Assembly: GCA_047967505.1 (NCBI GenBank)
Contig: CM106541.1
DNA: 64,000 bases
Strand: one strand, 5' to 3'
Source: Dipteris shenzhenensis
Lineage: Eukaryota; Polypodiophyta; Polypodiopsida; Gleicheniales
The notes under the pieces are model-generated. The model had not been told where the DNA came from, ran no database searches, and was given only the letters and a program-made list of their open reading frames with translations. This document shows positions 21,728-32,626 of the stretch, one piece after another; position 1 is the stretch's first letter, and the number at the start of each line of letters is the position of its first letter. Position numbers and translations under genes: made by a program.

Positions 21728-21851
21728 TGTTAGAATTATTGGCATATTCTAGGCAGTGACCAATATAATCCATAAGTAAGTTAGGGGCACTTTTCCCTCA
21801 CTAGAGGTTTTTTCCCCTAACCACAGCTAGTGGGTTAGTGTGGTTTTGTCA
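21728..21851 (+). repeat. 3' LTR of small copia element
   Basis: 124 bp, preceded by a purine tract (21720-21727). Shares the full length of the 5' copy. Confidence 0.75.
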
Positions 21852-21869
21852 CTTGGTCCCTCTTTGAAC

Positions 21870-21990
21870 AAACTTAACCTAACCTATTCCAACCTAGAGT
21901 AACTAAACCTAACCCAGACTAAAACTAACATAACCCCAGCTAGATTAAACTAAACGTTAACCCTAAACACCTAACCTAACCTAAGGTTTA
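21870..21990. repeat. Degenerate TAACC-rich tract, right part
   Basis: CTTAACCTAACC, CTAAACCTAACCC, CCCTAAACACCTAACCTAACC and similar irregular units, continuing the tract interrupted by the small copia element. One CCCTAAA unit equals the plant telomere repeat. Confidence 0.6.
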
Positions 21991-24920
21991 GCAATCCGAC
22001 GCGACAAACGGCGATGAATCGGGCAAACATCATCATCAGTAGGCAGCGGCAAGGCACGACTAGTTCATGGAGCAGCAGAGTGGCTCAGGTAATTCATGGA
22101 TGGTTTGTCTGCTCGTTGGCACTGGTGTGTAGAAGCGTTCTCATCAGGCAGCTCTGGTCGTCGGGCACTGGATTATTGCTCAACTATTGTTCCCATCTAA
22201 AGCACCTCTACCCATCCAAGTCTAGCCCTAACTTAAGTTCATCCGTGGTGCTGGTTGTCAGCTGATGATTGGCAGATATGGCTCCAATGGATCTATGGAT
22301 CAATTTACTCACGTGCAGCGGTTGCAGGAGCTGACACCAATTTGGAGCTCAGCAACAATGGCAATCAAGTTTACTCCATCAATTTGTAAGTGAACAAACA
22401 GCCAACCCATTCAGTCATTGAACAGCCCTTACTTTTTCCAGGCCATGCCAACCTTCCATGCCTTGTCAGAGTACATGACTGCCTATCCTCTCAACACTGC
22501 TAGGGACTAAGTTCTGGGAATGCAACATTCTAATTTCTCATCCGTCTTCCATCTGACACTTTCCTAGCAACCAATGGAGAAGGGAACAGCAAATAGAAAT
22601 AACAGACACAATTTTAGACCAGGATCAAAATCTCCATGGAGTATCCCAATCTCCGTAAAGGAGGATGATTCATTATAGGTCCTTACATATGACTAGAGAG
22701 CAGAACCTTTTTCCATATTTTTTGAACCTTGACACAAGAATCCACAGCAACATCAGTCAACTACTCAATATTGTGGTCAATAGATCAATCCTTTACAGAC
22801 AGCGTGCTCAAATACCAAGGTATCAACAACTTTGCAACAAATGATGCAGGCATTATCACAACAATCAATACATACAGTGCATGAATCTGTCACCTTCATG
22901 CCATATAGGGCCATGTACAAATAAACCATAATACAAGGGCATCAGAGTCCTCAGAAATTCCATAGACGAAACTCCTTAATTTATATATGCAAAATATAAA
23001 ATACATACATTAAACTTTCCTTCAAAAAACACCAGATTGAGAAAGTCTCTTAATAATGCCACGAATCCAAATAATATGCCATACAGGAAATTGCAATTCA
23101 GAGACCCTAATATACATAGGCAAGAGACAGAGTAGAAGAAGAGGCACCTTGACCACTGCACAGGCTAGTCCTAGTTTTGCTCTGCACTGTGTGGCCTGTC
23201 CAATGCTAACATCCACTCTTGCTGGTGTTGGGCCCGCTCCATGAATTACCTTTTCCATATATTGACCAGGAGGCTGTGCTAGTTGTCTACGGGTCTGTGA
23301 AGTTTTGAACTGCTTGCTCTTTAAGGCACCCACACCACAGGGACTCTTCTCAAGCCAGTGCTTGCTGACAGAGGCTTCCTATCCAACAGCTCATCTGCTC
23401 AATCTGAGCAAATTATTAAATCGATGCTCTACGTGGTTTTATTTGCACATGTCAATATGAGAAACTGTGCCATCCACCGTAAAGATACTGTAGATGCAAA
23501 TTTTCTTGTGTCCTATTTTTAAAGCTTGCGGCGATATTTTATGACAGATTCTGTCGGTCTGGCTGCCCAAGCGTCCTTGCTTGTTCTACTACAAGCCCGT
23601 GGTTGGCACATTGAGTTGTGACACTATTGCTGTCACTTGTGTGTCCCCCAAAGCTCTTCAAGAGCTGCTGAAGAGGCCTTTCAAGCCTGAAATTCCTCAT
23701 AAAGCCGCCTGAGCTATGTCTGATGTGTAAAGTTCAACCTTGCAAACTACTGCTTAGGGCTATCTCCTGTGGAAAGCTCAACCTTGCACACTATGTACAA
23801 TATCCGGTGTTCATAAACCGTGAAGCATAAGTTGCAGACCCTTGGTCGTTTAAAATTTAGAGTAAGACTCTTTTAGCCTTCATACACACAGTTGATGCCA
23901 ACTGGAGATCTCTTGTCCAGATTGCGATAAATCCACAAGAGAACCCTCTTTCACAAACTCAGAGCCGGCATAGCCTTTTCAAATACACACCAGTCCTCTC
24001 TCACACAGAGGATACAAGTAACACATGGAATTCAAAGAGGAAAACAGGATGAAAGCATAGGCAAACTAATCGAAGTAACAAATAGAATTCAATGAGGCAA
24101 ACAGGATGGAACCATAGGCAAACTAAATTGAATCGAGCGAAGGAGCTTGACCATTGGTTTAAGCTGATGAGACCTTGCGCTCTAATAACAATGTGATGGA
24201 TACACGATAAGCATATCAAAATGATGAACACAATTTATTAGCACACTCTCCATGATACCTTGTCCCAAGCTCCATGGAGTGACTCAATACATGTCCTCAT
24301 ATTGCCACACTTTGTGGACCTTTTTCTCTTTTCTCTTTTTCTTTCATTCTCCCTCTTTACGTCTCTAGCCATATAACTACTCTTTGACATCTTTGATGTT
24401 CTCAGTCTTTACAAAGTACCACTCTTTCCACATTCACTCACAATCACTTCTTTTCCCACAACTCTATCCTTTCACATACTTCACCTTGAATTCAAACTTC
24501 AGTGATATTCCAAAAACAATTAAATTCAATACTTTCAATGAGTGACCATGTACATGTAGACATGTTGACAAAGAAACGATGAATAGTTGACAACCCTCTT
24601 CCACACAAAAAATTTCACTTCCCTGAAATTCTCCAAAGCAGAACACTAAGGGTTGGGTATACCTGATACTCTCGTAACCATGGCTCTAATATTTCTAATG
24701 CCACAGCCATTCTATTTGCCTGTAATTGGTGCATGCACTGAACCAATGGCTGCCAATCAAAGATTTCAACAAAAACTATATAAGTAGCACATTCATGAAT
24801 AAGCTATCTAATTCAATCAGAACTGAGAATAAGGTTTTACTCTTATTCTCATCATAGATTATCCCTTTCAAAATTCCAAGACCAAGCATACAAAACTAAA
24901 CTTTTCACGTGACCAACATG
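21991..24920. other. Long stretch without a recognised gene
   Basis: Mixed AT-rich sequence. Two weak items: a minus-strand frame at 23150-23330 (TSQTRRQLAQPPGQYMEK...) with a possible donor splice site, and a degenerate copia primer-site complement near 24178-24200 (GCTCTAATAACAATGTGATGG), which would belong to a minus-strand LTR remnant. Short internal repeats occur at 23730-23800 and 24010-24130. I cannot assign a function to any of it. Confidence 0.35.
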
Positions 24921-25416
24921 ATCCAAAGATTCTCTCTCTCCCTCCCTCCCTACCTCTCTCTCCCCCTCCCCCTCCATGGCCTCCGCCAGCTGCTGCTCTC
25001 TGCTCGCCCCTCTTTTGTTGCTACCCACTGCTGCCTTCTGCTTGGCCTATGCGCTGACCCCTGCTGCTCCCCATGGCCATGCTAGCTGCACAAGGCAGTC
25101 CGCCAGCGCAGCCTCTAGCCCCTGCCATCTAACTCTGCTCCTCCGCCACCCTTCTCTGCTCCTCCGCGACCCCATCTCTACTCCCCCGCCATCTAACTCT
25201 GCTCCTCCGCCACCCTTCTCTACTCCTCCGTGACCCATCTCTACTCCCCCCACCACCATTCTCTGTTGCCAAGTAGGCCCTAGGCTGACCTTGGTGGCCA
25301 GCCCCACTCGCCTCAGGCTCTGCACTTGCCCGGAACCTGCACACTGCCTGCACATTCAAGAAGGCTGCAAGGACAATCAGAAAGTACCAAGAGAGCTACC
25401 AAATATTTTGAATTTT

Positions 25417-26534
25417 CAGAGAAGGGGGCCATGAAAAGCTCACCCAATCAGAAAACCAGAGGGGAAAAAGACAGGAAATACAGCATAATTTGGACCAAAG
25501 GGCAGAAAGTAGAGGATGGGAATGCCAAAGCATGTCTATCCACTATCAAAGAGGTATGTAAGCTACAAGATGCTGAAATTGAATGCTTACAAAAGAAATT
25601 GGAAGAATACAAGAAGGATGAGATTTCAAACCTGTGTGCTCAAATGAATGAAAACATGCAGGGATGGCAAGAAGAAATGCATGCAAAATAAATTGGTAAA
25701 ATGAAGATGGATATGATGCGAGATATGGACGAGAAAAAAAGGCTTCTTACATCCAAGATTGAGAGCGAAGCTCAGGTGATTAGTCTCCAAGATGAGAATG
25801 TAAAACTGAAGGCAAATACACACAGAGATGAAGGGGAGCTTAAGCCATCCCTACACGAGAAGCTGAATATCATTAGAGAACAAAGCTCAAGGGGACAAAG
25901 GGAACTTCAGAAGAAGGATGCAAGATTATAGATGAACTGAAATATGAGAATGAAAAACTCATATAAGACTTGGCATTTTTGCAAGACACTATGCAGGGTA
26001 AACATGTTGAATTCACCCAGAAGATCAAGAAAGGAGAGGCTGAGATCTTGGAATGGAGAGATGTGGTCAAGAAAGGCATGACTGCCCCCAACAAAGAGTT
26101 CATTTCAGATGCTCTAGAGCAGGATAAAAGCAGAAACAGTAAAGGCCTAAATGTTTTGGTTCGAGGTCTCACAGTGGGAGACATTCCTATGGCAGATGCA
26201 AAAGCCTTGTTCACAGAAATTGGGTGTGAACCTGACATGGAAGACAGCTTGAAGAGTTGGCAAACCCACAAGGCCACTTGTGATGAAGCTCCGAACAACC
26301 ATGGATAGGAAGACCCTCATGAGCACGAGGGTGACTTTGAAAGGAACCCGGATCTACCTGGACGATGACCTCACCCTCCTACAGCAAGAACACTGGAGGA
26401 AAGGAATCATGGCAGCGAGAGAAGCAGGGAAATGGGCTGCATACAAGGATGGTAGGCTGATCATCCGAGAGAGAGGAGATCAAGACCAGGGGGAGAAGGA
26501 AGAAAAGGAAGAGAAAGAAGAGGGTGAATTATGA
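25417..26534 (+). pseudogene. LINE-A ORF1: coiled coil, RRM-like, CTD
   Basis: Frame pieces 25326-25691, 25701-25931, 25970-26308 and 26280-26534 form one broken protein. The first half is a charged heptad-rich coiled coil (EIECLQKKLEEYKKDEISNL, SLQDENVKLKANTH). The middle has GLNVLVRGLTVGD, like the first strand of an RRM. The end (LKGTRIYLDDDLTLLQQ...AREAGKWAAYKDGRLII) matches the C-terminal domain of L1 ORF1p/Transposase_22 proteins (G-x-x-I-x-x-D-L-T...AR-x-x-G-K-x-A-x-x-D-G-x-L). Such proteins trimerise and chaperone element RNA. Stops and frameshifts break it. Plant L1 elements normally carry a zinc-knuckle ORF1 instead. Confidence 0.65.
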
Positions 26535-26559
26535 CGGTGTCGGGCCAATGGGGCACAAA

Positions 26560-27705
26560 GTGGACTGAGAATTGCAGTGTGGAATTGCAATGGCACACTC
26601 TGGAGGCCAGGTGGTTTCTCAGAGACATACACTAATAGAGACATGGTCTTCTATACTGAGATACATGAGAGCCCCGAGAGAGGACTGCCCACTATGACAG
26701 GATATACATGGGAGTCATCTCATAGGAAGGAGACGAGGAGAGACACTGGTGTGTGAGGTTCGGGGGGAGTGGCTATCCTTTTTAGATCACACATGAGACC
26801 TCTCATATCAGTGGCATGAAGAGAGGAGCACGCGCGACACATGTGGATACGAGTCCAGCTACCAGACGCACGACTGATGCTCATAGCAATGTGTTATTTC
26901 CCCCCAGATACTTCATCCTATGCATGCGAGGTCACCACAGAAGGGCACCGCCCGTATGAGTCAATAGGATGATATCACTGAATTCTCCAAGCAGGGGGAA
27001 ATCCTCCTTCTTGACGACTTCAATGCACGCACAGGGAACAGGCAGGTGGGCCTACTCGACTTTGCATTGGATTCCCTCATAGTACAAGAAGTAGATGCAA
27101 CTAAGCTTGTGATAGTGAGACACTCTGCACATGCACCATAGGTGAAAGAGTATGGACGACATCTACTTGAGCTAGGGGTTGTTCATGATTTGATCATTTA
27201 CAATGGCTTACAGAGATGGCCATCATCCAGTGGTCTCACTTGTTTCCCAAATGGCGGAGGGACAAGCACAATGGACTACCTATTGGGTCCCTTGGCCTTT
27301 AACTCACGGATAAACGACTTTATTGTGCCCCCTCCCCCAGCCGGTGCTGATCACTCATACTTAGCCTTTTGTATCTCTACCACTATACCAGTCACGGGGA
27401 GGGTCCTCTCACGCCCACTCGTGTACATGTTCACTTTGATCGAGCCCTGGACCCCATCTATGTGAGAAACCTGGGGAAGGGACTTCCAACACTATTACTT
27501 GGAGATGTTGTAGACCTCGCCCACGCCTCAAACACCCTTGCCACAATAGTCATGGACACAGCCATTAGCTCTTTCCCCACGACTCCATCTGCACGTGCCT
27601 CACTAGGGAAGATGCCACAGAATCCTTGGTATGATGATGAGTGCAGAGAGATGAGAGCTCACCTCACACGTGAGGGAGCCCTTGGCCACTTGACATCACC
27701 CTAGG
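26560..27705 (+). pseudogene. LINE-A APE-type endonuclease and linker
   Basis: Motifs in order: AVWNCNGTLW, FYTEIHES, GGVAILFR, LLDDFNARTG (the family G-D-F-N), LLELGVVHDLIIYNGLQRWP and GADHSYLAFCI (family S-D-H). A linker follows with WYDDECREMRAHL. At least four frame breaks lie between 26750 and 27140. It would nick target DNA. The protein ends where RT should begin. Confidence 0.75.
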
Positions 27706-27939
27706 CACAGTGGATCTCACGGCGACTAACACGTCGTAAGCGGCGGGCCTTCCTCACCCACAAAATGGATGAGGTGATCAGTTCATTTCGAGGGGGGGAT
27801 CCCACCATTGATTGGGGGCTTCTATCGAAGGGTAGCCACCTATACCCATCACAGACCTAGATGTTTGGCACACTTATGCATGCTCTCTTTATGATGTCCC
27901 GATGCACGCACCACCTGATATGTCCACTATGCCCAGGCC

Positions 27940-28330
27940 CACCACTATGCACCCAGCTCTATTATGACCACTTTTTGAGAGTATCGGAGGATGGGCTCAT
28001 CATCGGACCTCAGTATCTCGAGGACAGAGGAGTCTCACAGGCACTAAGGATTGCCATCAGACAGATATGAGTTTTGTCCCATCAGCTGAGGATCGAGACA
28101 CGCATACCTAGAGAGCAGCGGACTTGCAGGTTGTGCACTATGGGGGTGGTCGAGACAAAGGAGCACTTTCTATGTGTCTGCCTAGCCTACTATGAGATCC
28201 AAGGGCGCTACCAATACCTTTTTCAGGAGGGGTACGGCTTTGGCCCACTCTCACGACTAATCCATTTTTAGGACCAGGTCTGTATTGGGCTCTACCTGAT
28301 GGAGATGCGACGACACAAGGAGACACTACT
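27940..28330 (+). pseudogene. LINE-A ORF2 C-terminal domain with cysteine finger
   Basis: Reads YYDHFLRVSEDGLIIGPQYLED, RIAIRQ, then CRLCTMGVVETKEHFLCVC, a C-x2-C-x7-E-x2-E-H-x4-C finger, and GFGPLSRLIHF. Fused directly to the endonuclease linker. Two in-frame stops (28068 and 28269). Confidence 0.75.
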
Positions 28331-28629
28331 ACGACATATCAGAGACTAGTAGGATGCGACCACCGCACCACAAGGTACTGAGGTAGACCGAGGGCAGAGA
28401 CAGGTCACGGATTTCTATGCATTTGACTCAGCTCTAGGGCACTCTGGGATAGAGGAGGAGGAGCTAGTCGACATGAGAGATATATGGATCAATGGAGAGA
28501 GCCGACGCACCACTACTAGGCGAGGGACACAGAGACCGTACACGGCGCAACACGCGATCAGGGCACACACGATCGAGATTCAACCTATTCCATCTCTCCT
28601 TAGGGGAGATCGATCGAGGCAAGGCATCA

Positions 28630-29060
28630 CCCTGCTTTCCATGTAAACACTCATTGCTTTCCACTCCCTCCACCTGCTTTCCATGTAAACACTCATTGCT
28701 TTCAGTATGCTTTGGCACTGCTTTGTGACTACTTGCTTTTGTGAGTGCTTTTGCACTGCTTGTGAGTGGTTTGGTAGTGCTTTGGCACTGCTTTCTGACT
28801 ACTTGATTTTGCCAGTGCTTTTGTGACTGGTTTGGCAATGCTTAAGCACTGGGTTTGTATTTTTGTTTGCTTTCCTTCTACTTTTGGAATTCTTTGCATA
28901 TGCTTTGCTATGCAAGTGCATCATGTGCTTTTTGACCGTTTTCAGGGAGTGCTTTGTATAATTATTGGTAGTGCTTTGTTTCTGCATTGTCTGTGCATGA
29001 CTACATGATTACTAAATGTGTTCTTGCATTAGTTTGCATGTGTTTTTTCCACCGGGATAA
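28630..29060. repeat. TGCTTT-rich insert in the LINE-A 3' region
   Basis: About 430 bp with roughly 16 TGCTTT hexamers and a 31-bp direct repeat (28630 and 28671). Other LINE-A copies lack it: there GGCATCAC runs on towards CATCTCATCAGAG. No coding content; origin unknown. Confidence 0.65.
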
Positions 29061-29357
29061 CACAGGAGACATCCCGACAGATGCAGATACGTGAGCTCTT
29101 TGCATCTCATCAGAGAGCCACCATGGAGCCTGGATACATGGAACCGGTTCATGCACTTGGGACTCTAGCTCTGAGCACTTGATATTTTCATGCCACCCTC
29201 ATGCTATTTTGCTACTTTTTTGCTATTTTGTACTAGTATAGCATTTTAGTACTCAACAAGGGCCTTAGTGAGCCCTTTGCCCCGGCCCATAGTGGTCTGT
29301 ATGAGTGAGTTGATTCCGTACTTTGTCCCATAGGCCTGTGAGGCCTCCTGCGGACAT

Positions 29358-29360
<3 letters not shown>

Positions 29361-29408
<48 letters not shown>
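29361..29408. repeat. (CT)n microsatellite, LINE-A tail
   Basis: 24 CT units directly after the terminal motif CGGACATTAAT. The next LINE-A fragment begins right behind it. Confidence 0.95.
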
Positions 29409-29413
<5 letters not shown>

Positions 29414-30080
29414 TACACTTTGCCATCAGATGTCTTGCGTATTATGAGGTACGAGGTCATTAACATTGTCTCTTTAGGGATGGCTTTGGACCCCTCTTCA
29501 GTCTCCTGTCGTATCTAGCTCAGAGATGCCTCGCAACTTTCATTCATATTCAGGATACATAGGCAAGATCTAGGTGTATAGCCAGACTCCACTCAGGGCA
29601 TGATCACTAAGTTTTTCCAGCTAAATAACACAAACCAGCAGGCCCTAGGGAGATGAGGGAGCTGAGGTCTCTGGAGCAAGAGAACAACAGCCTCGCTAGT
29701 GGGTTGATGCACAGATCAAGCCTGGGGATTTACCCTCCATATTCACCAGACCGGAGACATCCAATGGCACTTGTCCGACATAGGGCAACAACAAGGATAT
29801 CAAATCGGACCACGCACACTGACCTCCACCAGTGCTCTATTCACATGATTTATGCCACCGCAGCTCTTGGGCTTGACCCCTCGAATAGCTTCTAGAGGAT
29901 CATCATAGTGATACATCATACCATAGCTTCCATCCTCTCCCTAGGCTCAGACATTTTATGTATTAGTGTTTCTATGATTATGTTGTATTTATCTTGGGTG
30001 TTAATGTCCGCTTAAAGACTCCACCCATTCAGCTCATTGTACCTAGTTCTTTCAATCTCATAGACTCTTTGGTTTAATGA

Positions 30081-30122
<42 letters not shown>
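29409..30122 (+). mobile_element. 5'-truncated LINE-A fragment with (GT)n tail
   Basis: Starts after the (CT)n with sequence matching the last part of the ORF2 finger (YYE-R-G region), then SSEMPRNFHSYSG in the place of QRCLAAFIHE, and a 3' region. It ends with a hairpin-like AGACT-CTTT-GGTTT (30062-30075) and AATGAACTC before (GT)n. Frame is lost. Confidence 0.6.

Positions 30123-30167
<45 letters not shown>
30085..30167. repeat. (GT)n microsatellite
   Basis: TG repeats 30085-30122 and 30128-30167, split by TAGAAG. Acts both as the tail of the LINE-A fragment and as the left flank of a LINE-B insertion. Confidence 0.95.
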
Positions 30168-30171
<4 letters not shown>

Positions 30172-30648
30172 GGCCAAACGTCACATTGCTTCACCCACTT
30201 GCTTACGGTGTCACGCTCCTTCAGAGACTGTCCCTCATTTGCTTTGGCATTGTCAGTCTACTCGGAACCTCCTGGGAAAAATTTCAGATCATCTTCACCT
30301 CCGTTTCCCGAGTCACATATTTGGGAAACTTTTTTGGTTATTTGGCAAATTTAGGACGTCTTTATCTCAATACTCACTCTTTTTCTCATGGGTGAGATAT
30401 TGGGCTCTTTGGACAATCTGGGAAGAGCATAATCTGGCATACTTGGGCCGCCAGTTTCAAAAGTCATATGAATCTTTATTGCGGCAATCTTTATATGATG
30501 CCTGCCATGAGGATGATATACATGCATCTTGCATTGAGCTTTTCTTTTTATGCTTCTAATCTGTGGAATACTCTCCATCTTGGAGACTTTCCCTCTTGTA
30601 AAGTTATGACATTATAAATACACTCCACTGGATTTTACCAAAAAAAAA
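30168..30648 (+). mobile_element. LINE-B copy B0 (3' end only)
   Basis: Severely 5'-truncated. Translation matches the ORF2 C-terminus of B1/B3: SETVPHLFW-type finger end, FGKLFWLFGKF and WVRYWALWTIWE. Ends CACTGGATTTTACC plus poly(A) (30640-30648). (GT)n lies on both sides. Confidence 0.8.
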
Positions 30649-30660
30649 GTGTGTGTGTGT

Positions 30661-31310
30661 AGAGGAGCGTCGAGGAGAGCTGAGGAGCAATCCAGCCATC
30701 GTCGTGCCTTCTACAGCATCCCGTACCACCAGTATGGCTGCCCGTACAGACTGTACGACGTTTTCCGTACAGGCTCCACTCTACCCGCAGCGCTTCGTAC
30801 AGGCCCGTTCCTTTTCCATAGTTCCCTAGGTCTTTGTGCTTTGCTCGCGTGGTGTTTCGTGTGTTCTAAGTGAAGTATTTTCGTCCCTCTCAGAAACCCT
30901 GTGCAGCCCCGTCCGTACAGCTGTACGTTACCCGTACAGCGTCCGTACGCTCGTACATTTCCGTACATCTGCATCAGTTCCCATTTCACCTCTACAAATT
31001 CACGTACAAAGCCCGGTACCTTCTTCTCACAGTTTTTTCCATACACCTGTCCCCTCCGTGCAGCTCCATCCGTACAATCCCGTACTTCCAGCCGTACAAA
31101 TCCTTGGAGTTTTTTGGGCTCTGCTGTCTTCTCTAACCGTCTTGTGTTCCAGCCAAAATCTTACATTTCCCTCTGCTATCTCCTTCCCCACTATACTCTT
31201 CTTATCCTCTCTAGTGGACTTCCTGTGAATACTTCTTTGGGACTGGTTTTTTTGGCTTTCACTACCCTTTTACAGGTACTTCATTTTCAAGCTCCCCTTC
31301 TTACAAAGTC
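30661..31310 (+). promoter_or_regulatory. LINE-B1 5' leader with CCGTAC cluster
   Basis: CCGTAC or close variants at about 13 places between 30721 and 31100. The same motif is dense in the B2 leader (36600-37060) and the copia leader. Likely includes the internal promoter. GTAC is the core bound by plant SBP-box proteins; binding here is inference. Confidence 0.55.
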
Positions 31311-32551
31311 ATGGCAGAGTATTCATATGAAAAAATGTTTCAAAAGGAGCGCTCGGCTCCCTGCAAGAAACAAAAGCAGGTTGAGGGTCAGCATGACCTG
31401 ATACATGAGACTCTTGAGGCTCAACTGGTATATGATGTAATGCATGAAGGATTTGCAGATACTAGAAAAGAGTGGAAAGACTCGGTTCCTTCAGTTGGCC
31501 TCATGGTTGAGGTCGATGAAATTGTGGATCCGGTCAGAGAATATGCCAAGAATGCAATCATATTATTTTTTCCAGGCCGGATGCCACCTGCTGCAGAAAT
31601 AGGCAACTGGCTGACACGCACATTGGCTGGCTCTTTTGTTCGTAAAGTACACTATGCAGCTAGGGGCTTTTTTGAGGTTATCATGGTGGATGAGATCCAC
31701 AGACAAATGCTTTTGGAACAATCACCTCTCTTTTTTGGGCAGCAAATGGTGCATGTCTTGCCATGGTCTCCCACAAGGGACTTTCAGGCTTTAATCCGAC
31801 ACAGATGCCCGGTTTGGGTTGAAGTTGTTGATTTCCCCCAATGTATGGCCTCGCTTTCGCCTAAAATTGCAGCACCTTTAGGTAAAGTGGTTTGCCCACC
31901 ACGGCCAAAAGGCAACTCAAACAGATTTTGCATCCTCTAGGATACTGATAATCCCACACCGGACTCTTATTCAGTCACGGTGAATAATGTGAACATGGGA
32001 AGTGCTTTCTATAAACTCAAATGGGGTTTATTTGCAGGGGCTTCTTTTGAATGCAAAAAGTTTGGACACATGGCTTCACAGTGTCCAATGAATCTACATA
32101 AAATGCCTCGTGCCACTTTGCCAGTTTCCATGCCTACTAAAGATGTTCCTACTCCAGTGGCCAACAAAATAAAAGCAGTAGACAGCCTGCTGGGAGTCAG
32201 GATAAAGGCAAAGCTCCAGTGGCTCCCAATGGGAATCTCACATCACATTCACCTCCTATTATTCAATCCTCGACCAAAGTACAGCAACCTTCAACTAATG
32301 GGTGGCAGAGTCCAAGAAAAGTTATTTCTGCTAAAAGAATTCCACCCCCCCGCACTTGGAATGGTGCCTCTTCTAGCGGGAATACCCCAGAGATAAATCC
32401 AGGAATTGGGATTACATGGGCTTTAGTAACAGCCAGCAGAACACTCTTCCCTGAAGAAGAGGTTGCTGCTTTGCTGTCTACTTCTCAGGCGGCTACTTCT
32501 TCTCAGGGGCGAGGTCGAGACTTCTTCTCAGGGGCGAGGTCTCGACCCTGA
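31311..32551 (+). pseudogene. LINE-B1 ORF1 (gag-like RNA-binding protein)
   Basis: ATG at 31311 (MAEYSYEKMF). The first 209 residues are open, then a stop (31938-31940) where the B2 copy has Trp, in RFCIL-W-DTD. It resumes in frame at 31941, then shifts near 32220. The middle (IILFFPGRMPPAAEIGNWL, VLPWSPTRDFQAL, PVWVEVVDFP) fits a DUF4283-type fold. The zinc knuckle reads S-F-E-C-K-K-F-G-H-M-A-S-Q-C: the first Cys is Ser, while B2 keeps it. The protein would coat element RNA. Confidence 0.8.
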
Positions 32552-32626
32552 GATAGAAATGCAAGGCTGACCTCATAAATTTTGCTGCTGTACATAGTTG
32601 TTACATTACTATAAATACCTGTATAT

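Larger units (their letters stand above)
20871..21851 (+). mobile_element. Small internally deleted copia element
   Basis: Two direct repeats starting TGTTAGAATTATTGG and ending TTTTGTCA: 20871-20998 (128 bp) and 21728-21851 (124 bp, one 4-bp deletion). They flank an internal region with a copia protease motif (TWYFDSGASKHIT, 21064-21102) and an RNase H domain (21190-21687). Integrase and RT are missing, so the copy is a deletion derivative. GCAAGAGGG before the 3' repeat is a good polypurine tract. No clear primer site or target duplication was seen. The LTRs are very short for a copia element. Confidence 0.8.
24921..29408 (+). mobile_element. LINE-A (A2) copy lacking its RT, with (CT)n tail
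   Basis: Begins in a CT-rich stretch (24930-24975) and a GC-rich 5' region with a ~60-bp internal repeat (25131-25250). Order: ORF1 (25417-26534), APE endonuclease (26560-27705), an abrupt join near 27940, ORF2 C-terminal domain with cysteine finger (27950-28330), a 3' untranslated region interrupted by a TGCTTT-rich insert (28630-29060), the terminal hairpin (29332-29346) and (CT)n at 29361-29408. The whole RT is absent, so any mobility would have been in trans. Confidence 0.8.

Noticed and set aside
20760-21990. True telomere or subtelomere array
   Set aside because: Units are irregular TAACC variants with only one exact CCCTAAA; no continuous array is seen.
24178-24200. Primer-binding-site complement of a minus-strand copia element
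   Set aside because: GCTCTAATAACAATGTGATGG resembles the expected complement but has several mismatches and no partner LTR was found; kept only as a hint.
28464-29008. Lys/Ser/Thr-rich minus-strand frames over the TGCTTT-rich insert
   Set aside because: AAAGCA repeats translate to Lys/Ala/Gln-rich text; no domain.
30088-30395. Frames made of Cys-Val repeats near (GT)n, also at 43846-44229
   Set aside because: Direct translation of the microsatellite; downstream parts are LINE sequence in shifted frames.
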